This document shows positions 16,746 through 26,258 of a stretch of 64,000 bases of DNA, piece by piece; the stretch's first letter is position 1, and the number at the start of each line of letters is the position of its first letter. The notes under the pieces are model-generated. The model searched no databases, was not told where the DNA came from, and saw only the letters and a list, made by a program, of their open reading frames with translations. A program made the position numbers and the translations under genes. Source of the stretch: Aestuariibacter sp. GS-14 (GTDB taxonomy: Bacteria; Pseudomonadota; Gammaproteobacteria; Enterobacterales; Alteromonadaceae); assembly GCF_006494365.1 (NCBI RefSeq), contig NZ_VHIP01000008.1:124001-188000 (forward strand). The letters run 5' to 3'.

Positions 16746-17023
16746 ATACCAATTCGCATAGAAGTTTACTCACTCAGCAATACTGGCTGGCTTTTTAGCT
16801 AGGCTTGGTTGCACAGGTGTGGTGGTTCCAAATCAAGCAAGCGTAACAACGCTAAAAACCCTGCCAGTAATGCCCGAAGGGAGTGGCCAAAACGACTTAC
16901 ATCTGTGTTGCGTCCTCTGGACATAGAATGACTATGCCTCAGAGAACGCGTCGTGATCTAAGTCGTTTTCGACTAGCCCTCAGGGATCACTCTGAGAGGG
17001 CAAACTTCTATGCGAATTGGTAT
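16746..17023. mobile_element. MITE-like inverted-repeat element 2 (278 bp)
   Basis: A perfect 22-base inverted repeat beginning ATACCAATTCGCATAGAAG bounds the element (left 16746-16767, right 17002-17023). Inside, AAAACGACTTA (about 16889) pairs with TAAGTCGTTTT (about 16959), and a short palindrome GACATAGAATGACTATGCC lies at 16920-16938. It encodes no transposase. It fills the gap between the response regulator and typA, upstream of the typA terminator. The internal palindrome and an adjacent CCCTTCGGGC motif also occur in the element at 2286-2581, although the ends differ. Confidence 0.7.
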
Positions 17024-17085
17024 AACAAATAGTCAAAGAAGATTCGACCAGCCCGCACAAGTTACTATGTACATAATAGTAATAG

Positions 17086-17117
17086 AAAAAGGCCGGATGC
17101 GATAGCAACCGGCCTTT
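17086..17117 (-). terminator. typA terminator
   Basis: AAAGGCCGG and CCGGCCTTT form a perfect 9-bp stem with a 12-base loop. On the minus strand it is followed by TTTTT, about 70 bases after the typA stop: a strong intrinsic terminator. Confidence 0.85.
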
Positions 17118-17185
17118 GTATATATAACTAAATCGAATATTTAGCGGTAAACATCCCAAAAACTGAGATGTATTACCGTAGTGAT

Positions 17186-19012
17186 TTATTTAGAACGTGA
17201 TGCGCGTTTACGATCGTTTTCGGTAAGCAGCTTCTTACGAATACGAATGCTCACAGGAGTAACTTCTACCAGTTCGTCATCATCGATAAACTCAAGCGCT
17301 TGCTCCAGAGACATCTTGATTGGCGGAACCAGTGTCTGCGCTTCATCGGTGCCCGATGCACGAACGTTAGTTAACTGCTTACCTTTCAGGGCGTTAACCG
17401 TTAGGTCGTTATCACGGCTGTGAATACCAATGATCATACCTTCGTACACTTCCACACCGTGACCGATGAACAAGCGACCACGCTCCTGCAGGTTGAACAG
17501 GGCGTTAGTCAGTGCTTTACCCGGAGCGTTAGCAATCAGTACACCGTTCTTACGCTTGCCAATCACGCCGCCTTTGTGCGGGCCGTAATGGTCAAATGTG
17601 TGGTACAACAAACCTGAACCAGAGGTCATGGTCATGAAATCAGTCTGGAAGCCAATCAAACCGCGGCTTGGAATAATGAAATCCAAACGTACACGACCCT
17701 TACCATCTGGGTTCATGTCGCGCATTTCAGCTTTACGCAAGCCAAGCTGTTCCATAACGGAACCCTGGTCACCTTCTTCAACGTCGATCGTCAGCGTTTC
17801 AAACGGCTCCTGCAGTTCGCCATCTACTTCCTTCAGGATTACTTCCGGACGCGATACTGCGATTTCGTAACCTTCGCGACGCATGTTCTCGATCAGGATA
17901 CCTAGGTGCAATTCACCACGACCAGAAACACGGAATTTATCCGGGTCAGCCGTTTCTTCAACCCGCAGTGCTACGTTGTGGATCAGTTCGTCTTGCAAAC
18001 GCTCCAGGATATTACGCGATGTTACGTATTTACCTTCTTTACCAGCAAATGGAGACGTGTTGACCTGGAAAGTCATAGTAACTGTTGGCTCATCTACGCT
18101 TAATGGCGGCAATGCTTCAACGGTGTTTACATCACAGATGGTGTCAGAAATTTTCAGTTCGCCCAGACCTGTGATAGCGATAATGTCGCCAGCAGTAGCC
18201 ATTTCCACTTCGTGACGCGCCAGTCCGAGGTAACCGTATACCAGGCCAACTTTTCCATTCCGCTTTTTACCGTCAGCGGTAACAACCGTTACTTGTTGGT
18301 TAGGCTTGACACTGCCGCGAGTAATACGACCAACACCGATAACACCTACGTAAGAGTTGTAATCCAGCTGAGAAATCTGCATCTGGAACGCGCCGTCGAT
18401 ATCGGCATTCGGCGGAGAAACCTGATCGATGATGGTTTGGAACAGCGCCGTCATGTCTTCTTCTTTTTTATCAGAACTCAATGACGCCCAACCGTTTAGT
18501 GCAGACGCGTACACCACCTGGAAATCCAGCTGGTCATCGGTTGCACCCAGGTTATCGAACAGGTCGAATACCTGATCAATAACCCAGTCAGGACGCGCGC
18601 CTGGCTTGTCGATCTTGTTAATGACTACAATCGGCTTCAACCCCTGAGCAAAGGCTTTCTGGGTTACGAAGCGAGTTTGCGGCATTGGCCCTTCCTGCGC
18701 ATCAACAAGCAGCAGTACAGAGTCAGCCATCGACATTACCCGCTCTACTTCTCCACCGAAATCGGCGTGTCCGGGGGTGTCCACGATATTAATGCGGTAA
18801 TCGTTCCAGTTAATGGCCGTGTTTTTGGCCAGAATGGTAATACCACGTTCTTTTTCGATATCGTTCGAATCCATTACGCGCTCTTGCGCTTCACCACGGG
18901 TTTCGAGGGTGCCGGATTGTTGGAGCAGTTTGTCTACCAGGGTGGTCTTACCATGGTCAACGTGCGCGATAATCGCGATATTTCTAAGCTTATTGATGTC
19001 AGTTACATTCAT
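17186..19012 (-). CDS. typA: ribosome-associated GTPase TypA/BipA
   Basis: A translational GTPase of 608 residues, the normal length. G1 [11 protein letters not shown]2/switch region ERGITI, G3 DTPGHADF and G4 NKIDKPGA are intact, followed by EF-G-like domains II, III and V and the C-terminal domain unique to BipA. It binds the 70S ribosome and aids 50S assembly and growth at low temperature or under stress. It is divergent from glnA, an arrangement conserved in gammaproteobacteria, with 407 bases between. A strong terminator follows. Confidence 0.97.
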   Translation of the reverse strand: MNVTDINKLRNIAIIAHVDHGKTTLVDKLLQQSGTLETRGEAQERVMDSNDIEKERGITILAKNTAINWNDYRINIVDTPGHADFGGEVERVMSMADSVLLLVDAQEGPMPQTRFVTQKAFAQGLKPIVVINKIDKPGARPDWVIDQVFDLFDNLGATDDQLDFQVVYASALNGWASLSSDKKEEDMTALFQTIIDQVSPPNADIDGAFQMQISQLDYNSYVGVIGVGRITRGSVKPNQQVTVVTADGKKRNGKVGLVYGYLGLARHEVEMATAGDIIAITGLGELKISDTICDVNTVEALPPLSVDEPTVTMTFQVNTSPFAGKEGKYVTSRNILERLQDELIHNVALRVEETADPDKFRVSGRGELHLGILIENMRREGYEIAVSRPEVILKEVDGELQEPFETLTIDVEEGDQGSVMEQLGLRKAEMRDMNPDGKGRVRLDFIIPSRGLIGFQTDFMTMTSGSGLLYHTFDHYGPHKGGVIGKRKNGVLIANAPGKALTNALFNLQERGRLFIGHGVEVYEGMIIGIHSRDNDLTVNALKGKQLTNVRASGTDEAQTLVPPIKMSLEQALEFIDDDELVEVTPVSIRIRKKLLTENDRKRASRSK

Positions 19013-19259
19013 TGAAAATCAACCTGCAGGGTGTGCAGCCCGCCAATCATATGGCTTTGCAGCACACACCGGCTATTACACACTGTAAATAATAAAAATG
19101 AGCGCGGATTGTACAGAAAATCCAAGTGCTTTGCGCAGTTTTTTTTCAGTTTCAAATAAAATTCATCTATTGCTAATTCTTGCGCTGGGTGAAAGAATGG
19201 CATGCGTGGTCTCATGAGAAACACTGCCGGCCACCAGCTGCACCAAAATAAACCACAAA

Positions 19260-19276
19260 ATCACCAAAATAGTGCA
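19260..19276. promoter_or_regulatory. NtrC binding site upstream of glnA
   Basis: ATCACCAAAATAGTGCA fits the NtrC palindrome TGCACCA-N3-TGGTGCA at 11 of its 14 defined positions. A further half-site TGCACCA lies just upstream at 19239-19245. The site is about 80 bases before the sigma54 promoter, a normal enhancer distance. Confidence 0.6.
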
Positions 19277-19340
19277 GATAGAAGTTTAAGATCGTGACGA
19301 CAGATCGAATTTACGCGGTGTCCAGCCTTGCGTTAGCAAA

Positions 19341-19356
19341 TGGCATGATTATCGCT
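19341..19356 (+). promoter_or_regulatory. sigma54 promoter of glnA
   Basis: TGGCATGATTATCGCT matches TGGCACG-N4-TTGCW in 10 of 12 defined positions, with GG at -24 and GC at -12 in the required 10-base spacing. The predicted transcription start is near 19367, about 50 bases before the glnA ATG. The upstream NtrC site supports it. Confidence 0.65.
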
Positions 19357-19419
19357 TAGGGATTTCCCACCTGCGAACCCAGTTTTGGTTCACACATTTA
19401 AAATAACCTGGAGGACACG

Positions 19420-20829
19420 ATGTCAATTCAATCGGCATTAGAATTAATCAAATCTAGCGAAGCAAAATTTGTAGACCTTCGCTTTACCGACACTAAAGGT
19501 AAGGAACAACACGTTTCTATTCCTTCTAACCTGGTCGACGAAGACTTTTTTGAAGAAGGTAAAATGTTTGACGGTTCTTCAATTGCTGGCTGGAAAGGGA
19601 TTAACGAATCAGACATGATTCTGATGCCAGACTCTAGCACTGCAGTAGTTGATCCATTTGCCGAAGAAACTCAGGTTATCATTCGCTGTGACATCGTAGA
19701 ACCTACTACAATGGAAGGTTACGACCGTGACCCGCGTTCTATCGCTCGTCGCGCAGAAGAGTTCCTGAAATCAACTGGTATCGGTGACACCGTTCTGTTT
19801 GGCCCAGAGCCAGAATTCTTTATGTTTGACGATATCAAGTACCACACTGATATGTCAGGCTCTATGTTCAAAATCGACTCTTCAGAAGCAGCGTGGAACT
19901 CAGGTTCTGAGTTTGCAGACGGCAACATGGGTCACCGTCCAGGCGTTAAAGGCGGTTACTTCCCGGTTCCACCAGTAGATTCTGCACACGATATCCGTGC
20001 AGCAATGTGTCTGGTAATGGAAGAAATGGGTCTGGTTGTTGAAGCGCACCACCACGAAGTAGCGACTGCTGGTCAGAATGAAATCGCGTGTAAATTCAAC
20101 ACCATGGTAACTAAAGCTGACGAAGTTCAGATCTACAAGTATGTTGTTCACAACGTGGCACACTCTTACGGTCTGTCTGCTACCTTTATGCCTAAGCCTC
20201 TGGTAGGCGACAACGGTTCAGGTATGCACTGCCACCAGTCTATCTCTAAAGAAGGCAAGAACATTTTCGCTGGCGACAAGTATGCTGGTTTGTCTGAAGA
20301 AGCTTTGTTCTACATTGGCGGTATCATTAAGCACGCTCGCGCGATCAATGCTTTCTCTAACCCTGCAACTAACTCGTACAAGCGTTTGGTACCAGGATTT
20401 GAAGCCCCAGTAATGCTGGCTTACTCTGCTCGTAACCGTTCAGCGTCTATCCGTATTCCATACGTAACCACTGACAGAGCACGTCGTATCGAAGTACGTT
20501 TCCCTGATCCAGCTTGTAACCCATATCTGGCCTTTACCGCAATGCTGATGGCTGGTATCGACGGTATCAAGAACAAGATCCACCCTGGTGATGCAGCAGA
20601 TAAAGACTTATATGATCTGCCACCAGAAGAAGCAGCAAACATCCCAACTGTTGCCCACTCTCTGGAGCAGGCACTGGAAGCTCTGGACAACGACCGTGAG
20701 TTCCTGACTGCAGGTGGCGTAATGTCTGACGACATGATCGATGCATACATCGAACTGAAAACTGCTGAAGTAACTAAACTGAGCATGTCTACTCACCCAG
20801 TTGAGTTTGACATGTACTACAGTGTGTAA
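19420..20829 (+). CDS. glnA: glutamine synthetase, type I (GlnA)
   Basis: An enzyme of 469 residues, the exact class I-beta length. It shows the N-terminal DGSSIAGW loop, the metal and ATP sites GSGMHCHQS and NRSASIRIP, and the adenylylation Tyr in [10 protein letters not shown] near residue 398. It makes glutamine from glutamate, ammonia and ATP as a dodecamer, switched off by GlnE adenylylation. AGGAGG lies seven bases before the ATG. Upstream sigma54 and NtrC elements show nitrogen control, and glnL-glnG follow downstream. Codon use is strongly biased, as expected for a highly expressed gene. Confidence 0.99.
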   Translation: MSIQSALELIKSSEAKFVDLRFTDTKGKEQHVSIPSNLVDEDFFEEGKMFDGSSIAGWKGINESDMILMPDSSTAVVDPFAEETQVIIRCDIVEPTTMEGYDRDPRSIARRAEEFLKSTGIGDTVLFGPEPEFFMFDDIKYHTDMSGSMFKIDSSEAAWNSGSEFADGNMGHRPGVKGGYFPVPPVDSAHDIRAAMCLVMEEMGLVVEAHHHEVATAGQNEIACKFNTMVTKADEVQIYKYVVHNVAHSYGLSATFMPKPLVGDNGSGMHCHQSISKEGKNIFAGDKYAGLSEEALFYIGGIIKHARAINAFSNPATNSYKRLVPGFEAPVMLAYSARNRSASIRIPYVTTDRARRIEVRFPDPACNPYLAFTAMLMAGIDGIKNKIHPGDAADKDLYDLPPEEAANIPTVAHSLEQALEALDNDREFLTAGGVMSDDMIDAYIELKTAEVTKLSMSTHPVEFDMYYSV

Positions 20830-20852
20830 GCACCGTATCAGATAAAATACCC

Positions 20853-20880
20853 AAGCCCGCTTATGCGGGCTTTTTTTTTA
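20853..20880 (+). terminator. glnA terminator
   Basis: AAGCCCGC and GCGGGCTT form an 8-bp stem with a 4-base loop, followed by a run of U (TTTTTTTTTA). A strong intrinsic terminator 24 bases after the glnA stop, separating glnA from the glnL-glnG unit. Confidence 0.92.
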
Positions 20881-20905
20881 TTCCAAATCACCTACAATCA
20901 ATTGC

Positions 20906-21433
20906 ATGCGAGCAAAATATGTCTTTTTACTAGCGGTAATATCTGTTGGTGTCTCCCATCAGATTATGGCCCAGCAAATCTACAAAGTTATCAATCAGGA
21001 TGGCTCGGTAACTTATACCGATACGCCGCCACCGGATGCTCAACCAGTAGAGTTGGGGCCAGATAATCGCATGGTAAGTACACCAGTTTCGCCAGTGCCA
21101 ATACAAGCGCAAGCCAAAAAGGCCACAGAGCGTGCACCATCTGTGATCACGGTTATCCAGCCGGATGACCAGGCAACGGTTAGAAATAATGCCGGCAGCG
21201 TGCAATTTGCTGCACGCGTTACCAACACGCAGAAAGGCGACGTATATCGTCTGTACTTCAATGGCGAGCTTGTGAGTGAGCAGTCAGCCCCCTTATTTAC
21301 CCTGAATGACCTGCCCCGAGGGGCACATACATTTTATATTGCTCACATCGACAATACGGGCAAGACTCTTGCATCTAGCACTCCACGTACGTTTTACCTG
21401 CATCAGGCATCACGTCTTATTAACAATAATTAA
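20906..21433 (+). CDS. DUF4124-domain exported protein
   Basis: A protein of 175 residues with a signal peptide (VFLLAVISVGVS to IMAQQ), then the DUF4124 segment IYKVINQDGSVTYTDTPP. The C-terminal part (about 75-165) looks like a small Ig-like beta-domain (VRNNAGSVQFAARV to LPRGAHTFYIAHID). Genes of this kind are common between glnA and glnL in this order; the role is unknown, probably periplasmic. Its start lies 26 bases after the glnA terminator. Confidence 0.85.
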   Translation: MRAKYVFLLAVISVGVSHQIMAQQIYKVINQDGSVTYTDTPPPDAQPVELGPDNRMVSTPVSPVPIQAQAKKATERAPSVITVIQPDDQATVRNNAGSVQFAARVTNTQKGDVYRLYFNGELVSEQSAPLFTLNDLPRGAHTFYIAHIDNTGKTLASSTPRTFYLHQASRLINNN

Positions 21434-21494
21434 CAGCAAACCCACGTAATACGCGCACCATTGAAGTTCATGTAAGCGTTTATGCGAGAAGATA

Positions 21495-21523
21495 TTGCAC
21501 GGGTTTAGTTTGCCTGAAATAAT
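21495..21523 (+). promoter_or_regulatory. sigma70-like promoter of glnL
   Basis: TTGCAC (21495-21500) and AATAAT (21518-21523) are spaced by 17 bases. The -35 is weak, the -10 good. The predicted start near 21530 falls inside the NtrC palindrome that follows. Confidence 0.45.
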
Positions 21524-21525
21524 GA

Positions 21526-21542
21526 AGCACCATAATGGTGCA
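21526..21542. promoter_or_regulatory. near-perfect NtrC operator at glnL
   Basis: AGCACCATAATGGTGCA agrees with TGCACCA-N3-TGGTGCA in 13 of 14 defined positions; only the first base differs. It overlaps the predicted transcription start of glnL, the arrangement by which NtrC represses glnL in E. coli. It also contains the upstream ATG of the glnL frame (21535), an argument against that ATG being the start codon. Confidence 0.8.
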
Positions 21543-21558
21543 AGTGGAGAAAGCTGGC

Positions 21559-22635
21559 ATGCGAGCCACGCCGTTTGATACCAACAATTTGCTGGATAGT
21601 GTCACTACTGTGCTGGTAGTTATCGATAATGCCTTGCGCATTGTGTACGCTAACCACGCAGGTCAGGCCTTATTTGCAACGGGCACAAAACAATTGTACG
21701 GGCACTGCATTGCCGATTTTTTTGTACCCAATACCATCAACAAAGCCCGGCTCAGAGCCGCCTTTCGCAGTGGTCAGGATTTTACCGAAAATGAAGTAAA
21801 GTTGTACTTCCGCGATAATCGCGTAGTGTCGGCTGATTTAACGGTAACCAACCTGAATACTGAAGATGGCCCTCGTTTGTTGTTTGAAGTAAAAAAGGTC
21901 GATCAGCAAAAGCGCATTTCACGGGAAAACCAGCAGCACGCCCAGCACTTTGCCGCCCGTGAGTTAATTCGCGGCCTGGCACACGAGATTAAAAATCCGC
22001 TTGGCGGTATTCGCGGTGCAGCGCAGTTGCTTGAAAAGGCCCTCTCGTCCCCTGACGAAAAAGAATTTACTCAGCTTATTATTGAGCAGTCCGACCGCTT
22101 GCGTAATCTGGTTGACCGCTTATTAGGCCCCAATTCTCTGCCCCGTTTAGAGTGGTGTAACCTGCATCGCCCGCTGGAAAAAATCCGCAGTTTAATGAAA
22201 GCCGATACCAGCCAGGCTATTGCGATTTCGCGCGACTACGATCCCAGTATTCCCGACATAAAAGTGGATCCGGATATGTTGCAACAGGCTGTACTGAATA
22301 TTGTGCGTAACGCCGTGCAGGCGTTGCGCGACTCTAAAACACCCAATCCCCATATTCGACTGGTTACCCGTATTGAGCGTCAGTTAACCATACATGGGCA
22401 GCGTCACTCGCTGGCAGCACAAATCAAAGTGATCGACAACGGCCCGGGTATTCCCGCAGATATACGCGACACCCTGTTTTACCCGTTGGTCACCAGCAAA
22501 GAGACAGGTTCTGGATTGGGCTTATCTATTGCACAGACACTGATTAATCACCACGATGGCAAGATCGAAGTCGACAGCCGTCCTGGTCACACTGAATTTA
22601 TTATATCTTTACCGATCGACAGGAAGGAGTCGTAA
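21559..22635 (+). CDS. glnL: nitrogen sensor histidine kinase NtrB (GlnL)
   Basis: A soluble kinase of 358 residues: a PAS domain (about 10-120, TTVLVVIDNALRIVYAN), the dimerisation/phosphotransfer helix with His in LAHEIKNPLGGIRGAAQ, and the ATPase domain with N, G1 and G2 boxes (NIVRNAVQAL, DNGPGIP, GSGLGLSIAQ). NtrB phosphorylates or dephosphorylates NtrC depending on PII. The frame opens at 21535, but that ATG lies inside an NtrC operator; GGAG nine bases before the ATG at 21559 supports the later start. glnG begins two bases after its stop. Confidence 0.95.
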   Translation: MRATPFDTNNLLDSVTTVLVVIDNALRIVYANHAGQALFATGTKQLYGHCIADFFVPNTINKARLRAAFRSGQDFTENEVKLYFRDNRVVSADLTVTNLNTEDGPRLLFEVKKVDQQKRISRENQQHAQHFAARELIRGLAHEIKNPLGGIRGAAQLLEKALSSPDEKEFTQLIIEQSDRLRNLVDRLLGPNSLPRLEWCNLHRPLEKIRSLMKADTSQAIAISRDYDPSIPDIKVDPDMLQQAVLNIVRNAVQALRDSKTPNPHIRLVTRIERQLTIHGQRHSLAAQIKVIDNGPGIPADIRDTLFYPLVTSKETGSGLGLSIAQTLINHHDGKIEVDSRPGHTEFIISLPIDRKES

Positions 22636-22637
22636 TC

Positions 22638-24050
22638 ATGAATACTGAATCTGTATGGATTGTTGATGACGATAGCTCTATTCGATGGGTGTTACAAAAA
22701 GCATTGCAGGCAGCCAATATTGACTGCTGTTGTTTCGAGAACCCCCAGGATTTATTGTTACAACTGGAATCCGGCCAGTATCCTGAAGTCGTTATTTCAG
22801 ACATACGTATGCCACAAATGGACGGCATGACGCTGTTAAAAGAAGTACATCAAATAGCGCCAATGATCCCGGTGATCATTATGACAGCGCATTCGGATCT
22901 GGACAGCGCAGTAAATGCTTACCAAAGCGGCGCATTTGAATATCTGCCCAAACCCTTTGATATTGATGAAGCGGTGACTCTGACAGAACGCGCACTAATC
23001 CACGCGCGCGAGCAGTCCCGCACCAGACAGGCACCACAAGCCGAATCCGCCACCGAAATCATCGGTGAGGCCCCTGCGATGCAGGAAGTGTTTCGCGCTA
23101 TTGGGCGGTTATCACGTTCTTCCATCAGTGTGCTAATTAACGGTCAGTCTGGTACTGGTAAAGAGCTGGTAGCGCATGCGTTACACCGCCATAGCCCGCG
23201 AGCAGCCAACCCGTTTATTGCGCTGAATATGGCTGCGATACCTGCCGATTTGGTGGAATCCGAATTGTTTGGTCATGAGAAAGGCGCCTTCACTGGTGCA
23301 CAGGCCGCCCGTCAGGGCAGGTTTGAGCAGGCCAATGGTGGAACGCTGTTCCTTGACGAAATTGGTGATATGCCACTGGATGTACAAACGCGATTACTTC
23401 GCGTGTTGGCTGACGGTCAGTTTTATCGCGTGGGCGGACATCAGTCGGTGACCGTGGATGTACGTATTATTGCGGCAACCCACCAAAACCTGGAAAAGCG
23501 CGTTGCAGATGGAAAATTCCGTGAAGATTTATTTCACCGCTTAAACGTAATTCGCATTCATATTCCGTCGCTGAATGAGCGTCGGGAAGATATACCACTA
23601 CTGGCACGACACTTTTTACGCCGGGCATCTAAAGAGCTTGAAGTGGAATGCAAAATACTCAGCAAAGAAACAGAAAAGGTCATGAGCCAATTACCCTGGC
23701 CAGGTAACGTAAGACAGTTAGAAAACGTATGTCGCTGGTTAACCGTTATGGCTTCTGGCCAGGAAGTATTGCCCGCAGACCTGCCACCGGAAATTCACAG
23801 TGGTGGTGTCATCGAAAAAGGCACATCGCAAAGCGGTGACTGGACCGATTTACTGGCCACCTTTGTGGATCGTCAGTTGAAGGAAGGTCAACACAACATC
23901 CTGAATGACGCCATGCTAACCTTCGAACGCATAATGCTGGAACGCGCGCTGCATCACACTCACGGCCACAAGCAGGAAGCCGCAAAACGGCTGGGGTGGG
24001 GCAGAAATACCCTCACCCGCAAGTTGAAAGAACTGGGCGTAGATGCGTAA
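22638..24050 (+). CDS. glnG: nitrogen regulator NtrC (GlnG)
   Basis: A sigma54 activator of 470 residues: receiver domain with phospho-Asp in [14 protein letters not shown]+ domain with Walker A GQSGTGKE, the sigma54-contact loop GAFTGA and Walker B LFLDEIGD, then a Fis-type helix-turn-helix ([20 protein letters not shown]). It activates glnA and other nitrogen genes when phosphorylated by NtrB. GGAAGGAG lies just before the ATG. Sites for it are visible upstream of glnA and glnL, with half-sites before the nitrate transporter gene at 56534. Confidence 0.97.
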   Translation: MNTESVWIVDDDSSIRWVLQKALQAANIDCCCFENPQDLLLQLESGQYPEVVISDIRMPQMDGMTLLKEVHQIAPMIPVIIMTAHSDLDSAVNAYQSGAFEYLPKPFDIDEAVTLTERALIHAREQSRTRQAPQAESATEIIGEAPAMQEVFRAIGRLSRSSISVLINGQSGTGKELVAHALHRHSPRAANPFIALNMAAIPADLVESELFGHEKGAFTGAQAARQGRFEQANGGTLFLDEIGDMPLDVQTRLLRVLADGQFYRVGGHQSVTVDVRIIAATHQNLEKRVADGKFREDLFHRLNVIRIHIPSLNERREDIPLLARHFLRRASKELEVECKILSKETEKVMSQLPWPGNVRQLENVCRWLTVMASGQEVLPADLPPEIHSGGVIEKGTSQSGDWTDLLATFVDRQLKEGQHNILNDAMLTFERIMLERALHHTHGHKQEAAKRLGWGRNTLTRKLKELGVDA

Positions 24051-24062
24051 ACATTAAAATGC

Positions 24063-24089
24063 AAAAGAGGAAGCCTGGCTTCCTCTTTT
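24063..24089. terminator. bidirectional terminator after glnG
   Basis: AAAAGAGGAAGCC and GGCTTCCTCTTTT form a 13-bp stem with a 1-base nominal loop (in practice a smaller stem), with T-runs on both strands. It serves glnG and the convergent HD-GYP gene. Confidence 0.88.
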
Positions 24090-24110
24090 AGTTCTGACAG
24101 CAAAAACTGA

Positions 24111-25268
24111 CTATCGGGTAAGTACTTTCGCCATTGCCCGATTAAAGTACTGCAACCAGGTATGGCTGAATTTGCCATCTGCCTGACGATTCAACTCAAT
24201 AACGGCCATTTTCTTGGATATCGGTTGTTTGTCGGCTCTGGCTCGGGAATGGGTCATCGCATCAAAGGTATCCAGAATGGCAAGCAACTTTGCCCCATCA
24301 CAGATATCATCTTCTTTCAAACCTAATGGATACCCTGAACCGTCTGCCCGCTCGTGATGCTGCATGACAATTTTGCGCGCCATGTCCCATTGATCGAGGT
24401 GTTCCAATAAGCGCGAACTCTTGTACACATGAGAACGCATAAGATTAAACTCGTTGTCGGTATACGGATCGTTTTTATGCAGCAGTTTTAACGGCATAAA
24501 CGCCATACCAAAATCGTGAACATAACAGGCTACCGCAAGCTGATCTTCTTCAATTGGGTTGCCCGCTACATCGTTCACATACAACGCCAGTTTAGCAATG
24601 CGATCTCCCCTGCCCGCCCAGTAATTTGAACGGTGCTCAATGGTTTGCATCATTTCGCGAAAGAACAGGATGTCCATGCGCTTCTCTGCGCTGAGATCTT
24701 TCGGGATCCCGGTTTTCCCCAGTGTCGGCTTTTGTGGCGCAGGTGAAGCAACATTATCTGCGGGCTTTTCGCTAATGTCATTGCCTGTAACAGGTTGATC
24801 AAGTTCCGGATTCAGCAGTAAAACCGCCTCTCCTAAAAGCTTATCATGCTGATTTTTGTTGTCTGGCGTGATTCGCTTGATTGCCATAATCAGCTGTTGG
24901 TATAACACATCGTCGTATTGTGCTTCACCACTGGCAATAACACTTTCTACAAATTGCTTTACCCTATCCATAGTGAGCAATACTAAATCGCTCATGATAC
25001 TGGTGTAGTTAACCTGCCCCTTGCGAAGGAAGTCCAGCAAATCTTCAACGTGCTGAAGCAAAGGAATGATGGGCGAGAAATTTACCAGCCCCAGATCCCC
25101 TTTAATGGTATGCACAGAGCGAAACAATGCGCGCTGCAGTTCGTTGTCTTCCGGCTTTAATTCAAGTTCGATCAAAGTTTGTTCGCTGGCTTCGTACAGC
25201 TCATGGATCTCTTCAATCAAGTCGGACAGGATTTCCGGTTCAAGCTCTTCAGGTATAAACGTTTGCAT
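24111..25268 (-). CDS. HPt-HD-GYP protein (putative c-di-GMP phosphodiesterase)
   Basis: A soluble protein of 385 residues. Residues 5-120 form a histidine phosphotransfer (HPt) domain with phospho-His in RSVHTIKGDLG. A Pro/Asn-rich linker (about 155-190) leads to an HD-GYP domain with VHDFGM (HD pair), RSHVYKSSR and HHERADGSGYP. The canonical HDxGK has Met in place of Lys, so activity is likely but unproven. The HPt suggests phosphorelay control of c-di-GMP breakdown. The start is at ATG 25268; a GTG five codons upstream is possible, and neither has a good ribosome binding site. Confidence 0.85.
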   Translation of the reverse strand: MQTFIPEELEPEILSDLIEEIHELYEASEQTLIELELKPEDNELQRALFRSVHTIKGDLGLVNFSPIIPLLQHVEDLLDFLRKGQVNYTSIMSDLVLLTMDRVKQFVESVIASGEAQYDDVLYQQLIMAIKRITPDNKNQHDKLLGEAVLLLNPELDQPVTGNDISEKPADNVASPAPQKPTLGKTGIPKDLSAEKRMDILFFREMMQTIEHRSNYWAGRGDRIAKLALYVNDVAGNPIEEDQLAVACYVHDFGMAFMPLKLLHKNDPYTDNEFNLMRSHVYKSSRLLEHLDQWDMARKIVMQHHERADGSGYPLGLKEDDICDGAKLLAILDTFDAMTHSRARADKQPISKKMAVIELNRQADGKFSHTWLQYFNRAMAKVLTR

Positions 25269-25500
25269 GGTAATACAACTCACTAAGCCATTCGCGCCAC
25301 ATAATCGCCAGACTGGCGCTTATTGGCTCATCAGCATTACGAAATAGCGCGATAGCCGCTACAATAGATACTCCTTTCAAGCATAGCACGAGTCATCAAT
25401 AACAACAGTGGCATTTTGTGGCGATTCTCGCGACTGATCGGAGATGATGTTCAAGCCTAAGCCGTTATAATCCTGCGCAAATTTTCCAAAAGGTATTTAA

Positions 25501-26226
25501 GTGTTAGCTATTATTCGGGCCTTGTTGTTGGTTGTAGCCTTTTTATTGATTAATATCGTCGTGCTTTTGCGATGTGTTATTCGCCCTTTTCATCGCGACA
25601 ATGTGTATTTTGCAGGCCAGTGGTATAGCAAGATGTCCCGTATTCTGGGGCTCAAAGTGATTATTCGCTATCCTGATAATCTGGACACCGACAAATCCTA
25701 CGTGATGATTGCCAATCACCAGAACAGCTACGACATCATCACCATTTGCAAAGCCGCTGTGCCCGGCGTAGTTACCATTGGTAAGAAAAGTCTTAAGTGG
25801 ATCCCCATTTTTGGCCAGATTTACTGGTTGAGCGGTAATATTCTGATAGACCGCAAAAATACCTCAAAAGCCATGGACACCCTGAGTCTTACTGCTAAAA
25901 AAATTACCGAAAAAAATCTCTCGATCTGGTTTTTTCCAGAAGGTACACGTTCAAATGGTCGGGGCATTTTGCCGTTCAAAGTAGGCGCGTTCCGGTTGGC
26001 CCGCGGCACCGATACCCCCATGATGCTGGTAACGGCCAGCGACCTGCACAATAAGATTCGCTGGAATCGCTGGAATAACGGGGTAGTGCTGGTTGATGTT
26101 GAGGCACCAGAACAGCTGGATGACTCCCGCTCACCCAAGGGCTGGATGGCCCATTATCACGAGCGAATGGAAAAAAAATTCAAAGAGTTAAATGCTGAAG
26201 TCGCCGAAATGGAAAAATCACGATAA
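25501..26226 (+). CDS. plsC: 1-acyl-sn-glycerol-3-phosphate acyltransferase (PlsC)
   Basis: A protein of 241 residues with an N-terminal membrane anchor (LLLVVAFLLINIVVLL), the catalytic motif NHQNSYD (His-x4-Asp) and the acceptor-site motif FPEGTRS. PlsC makes phosphatidic acid from lysophosphatidate at the inner membrane. The start codon is GTG at 25501, with AAAAGG eight bases before it; no better ATG exists. rraB follows after 32 bases. Confidence 0.93.
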   Translation: MLAIIRALLLVVAFLLINIVVLLRCVIRPFHRDNVYFAGQWYSKMSRILGLKVIIRYPDNLDTDKSYVMIANHQNSYDIITICKAAVPGVVTIGKKSLKWIPIFGQIYWLSGNILIDRKNTSKAMDTLSLTAKKITEKNLSIWFFPEGTRSNGRGILPFKVGAFRLARGTDTPMMLVTASDLHNKIRWNRWNNGVVLVDVEAPEQLDDSRSPKGWMAHYHERMEKKFKELNAEVAEMEKSR

Positions 26227-26258
26227 AATAAACTTATACGTGAGAAGGCGGAAGCACT

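Noticed and set aside
21535..21558. ATG at 21535 as glnL start codon
   Set aside because: It lies inside the NtrC palindrome and at the predicted transcription start, and lacks a ribosome binding site; the ATG at 21559 has GGAG at proper distance.
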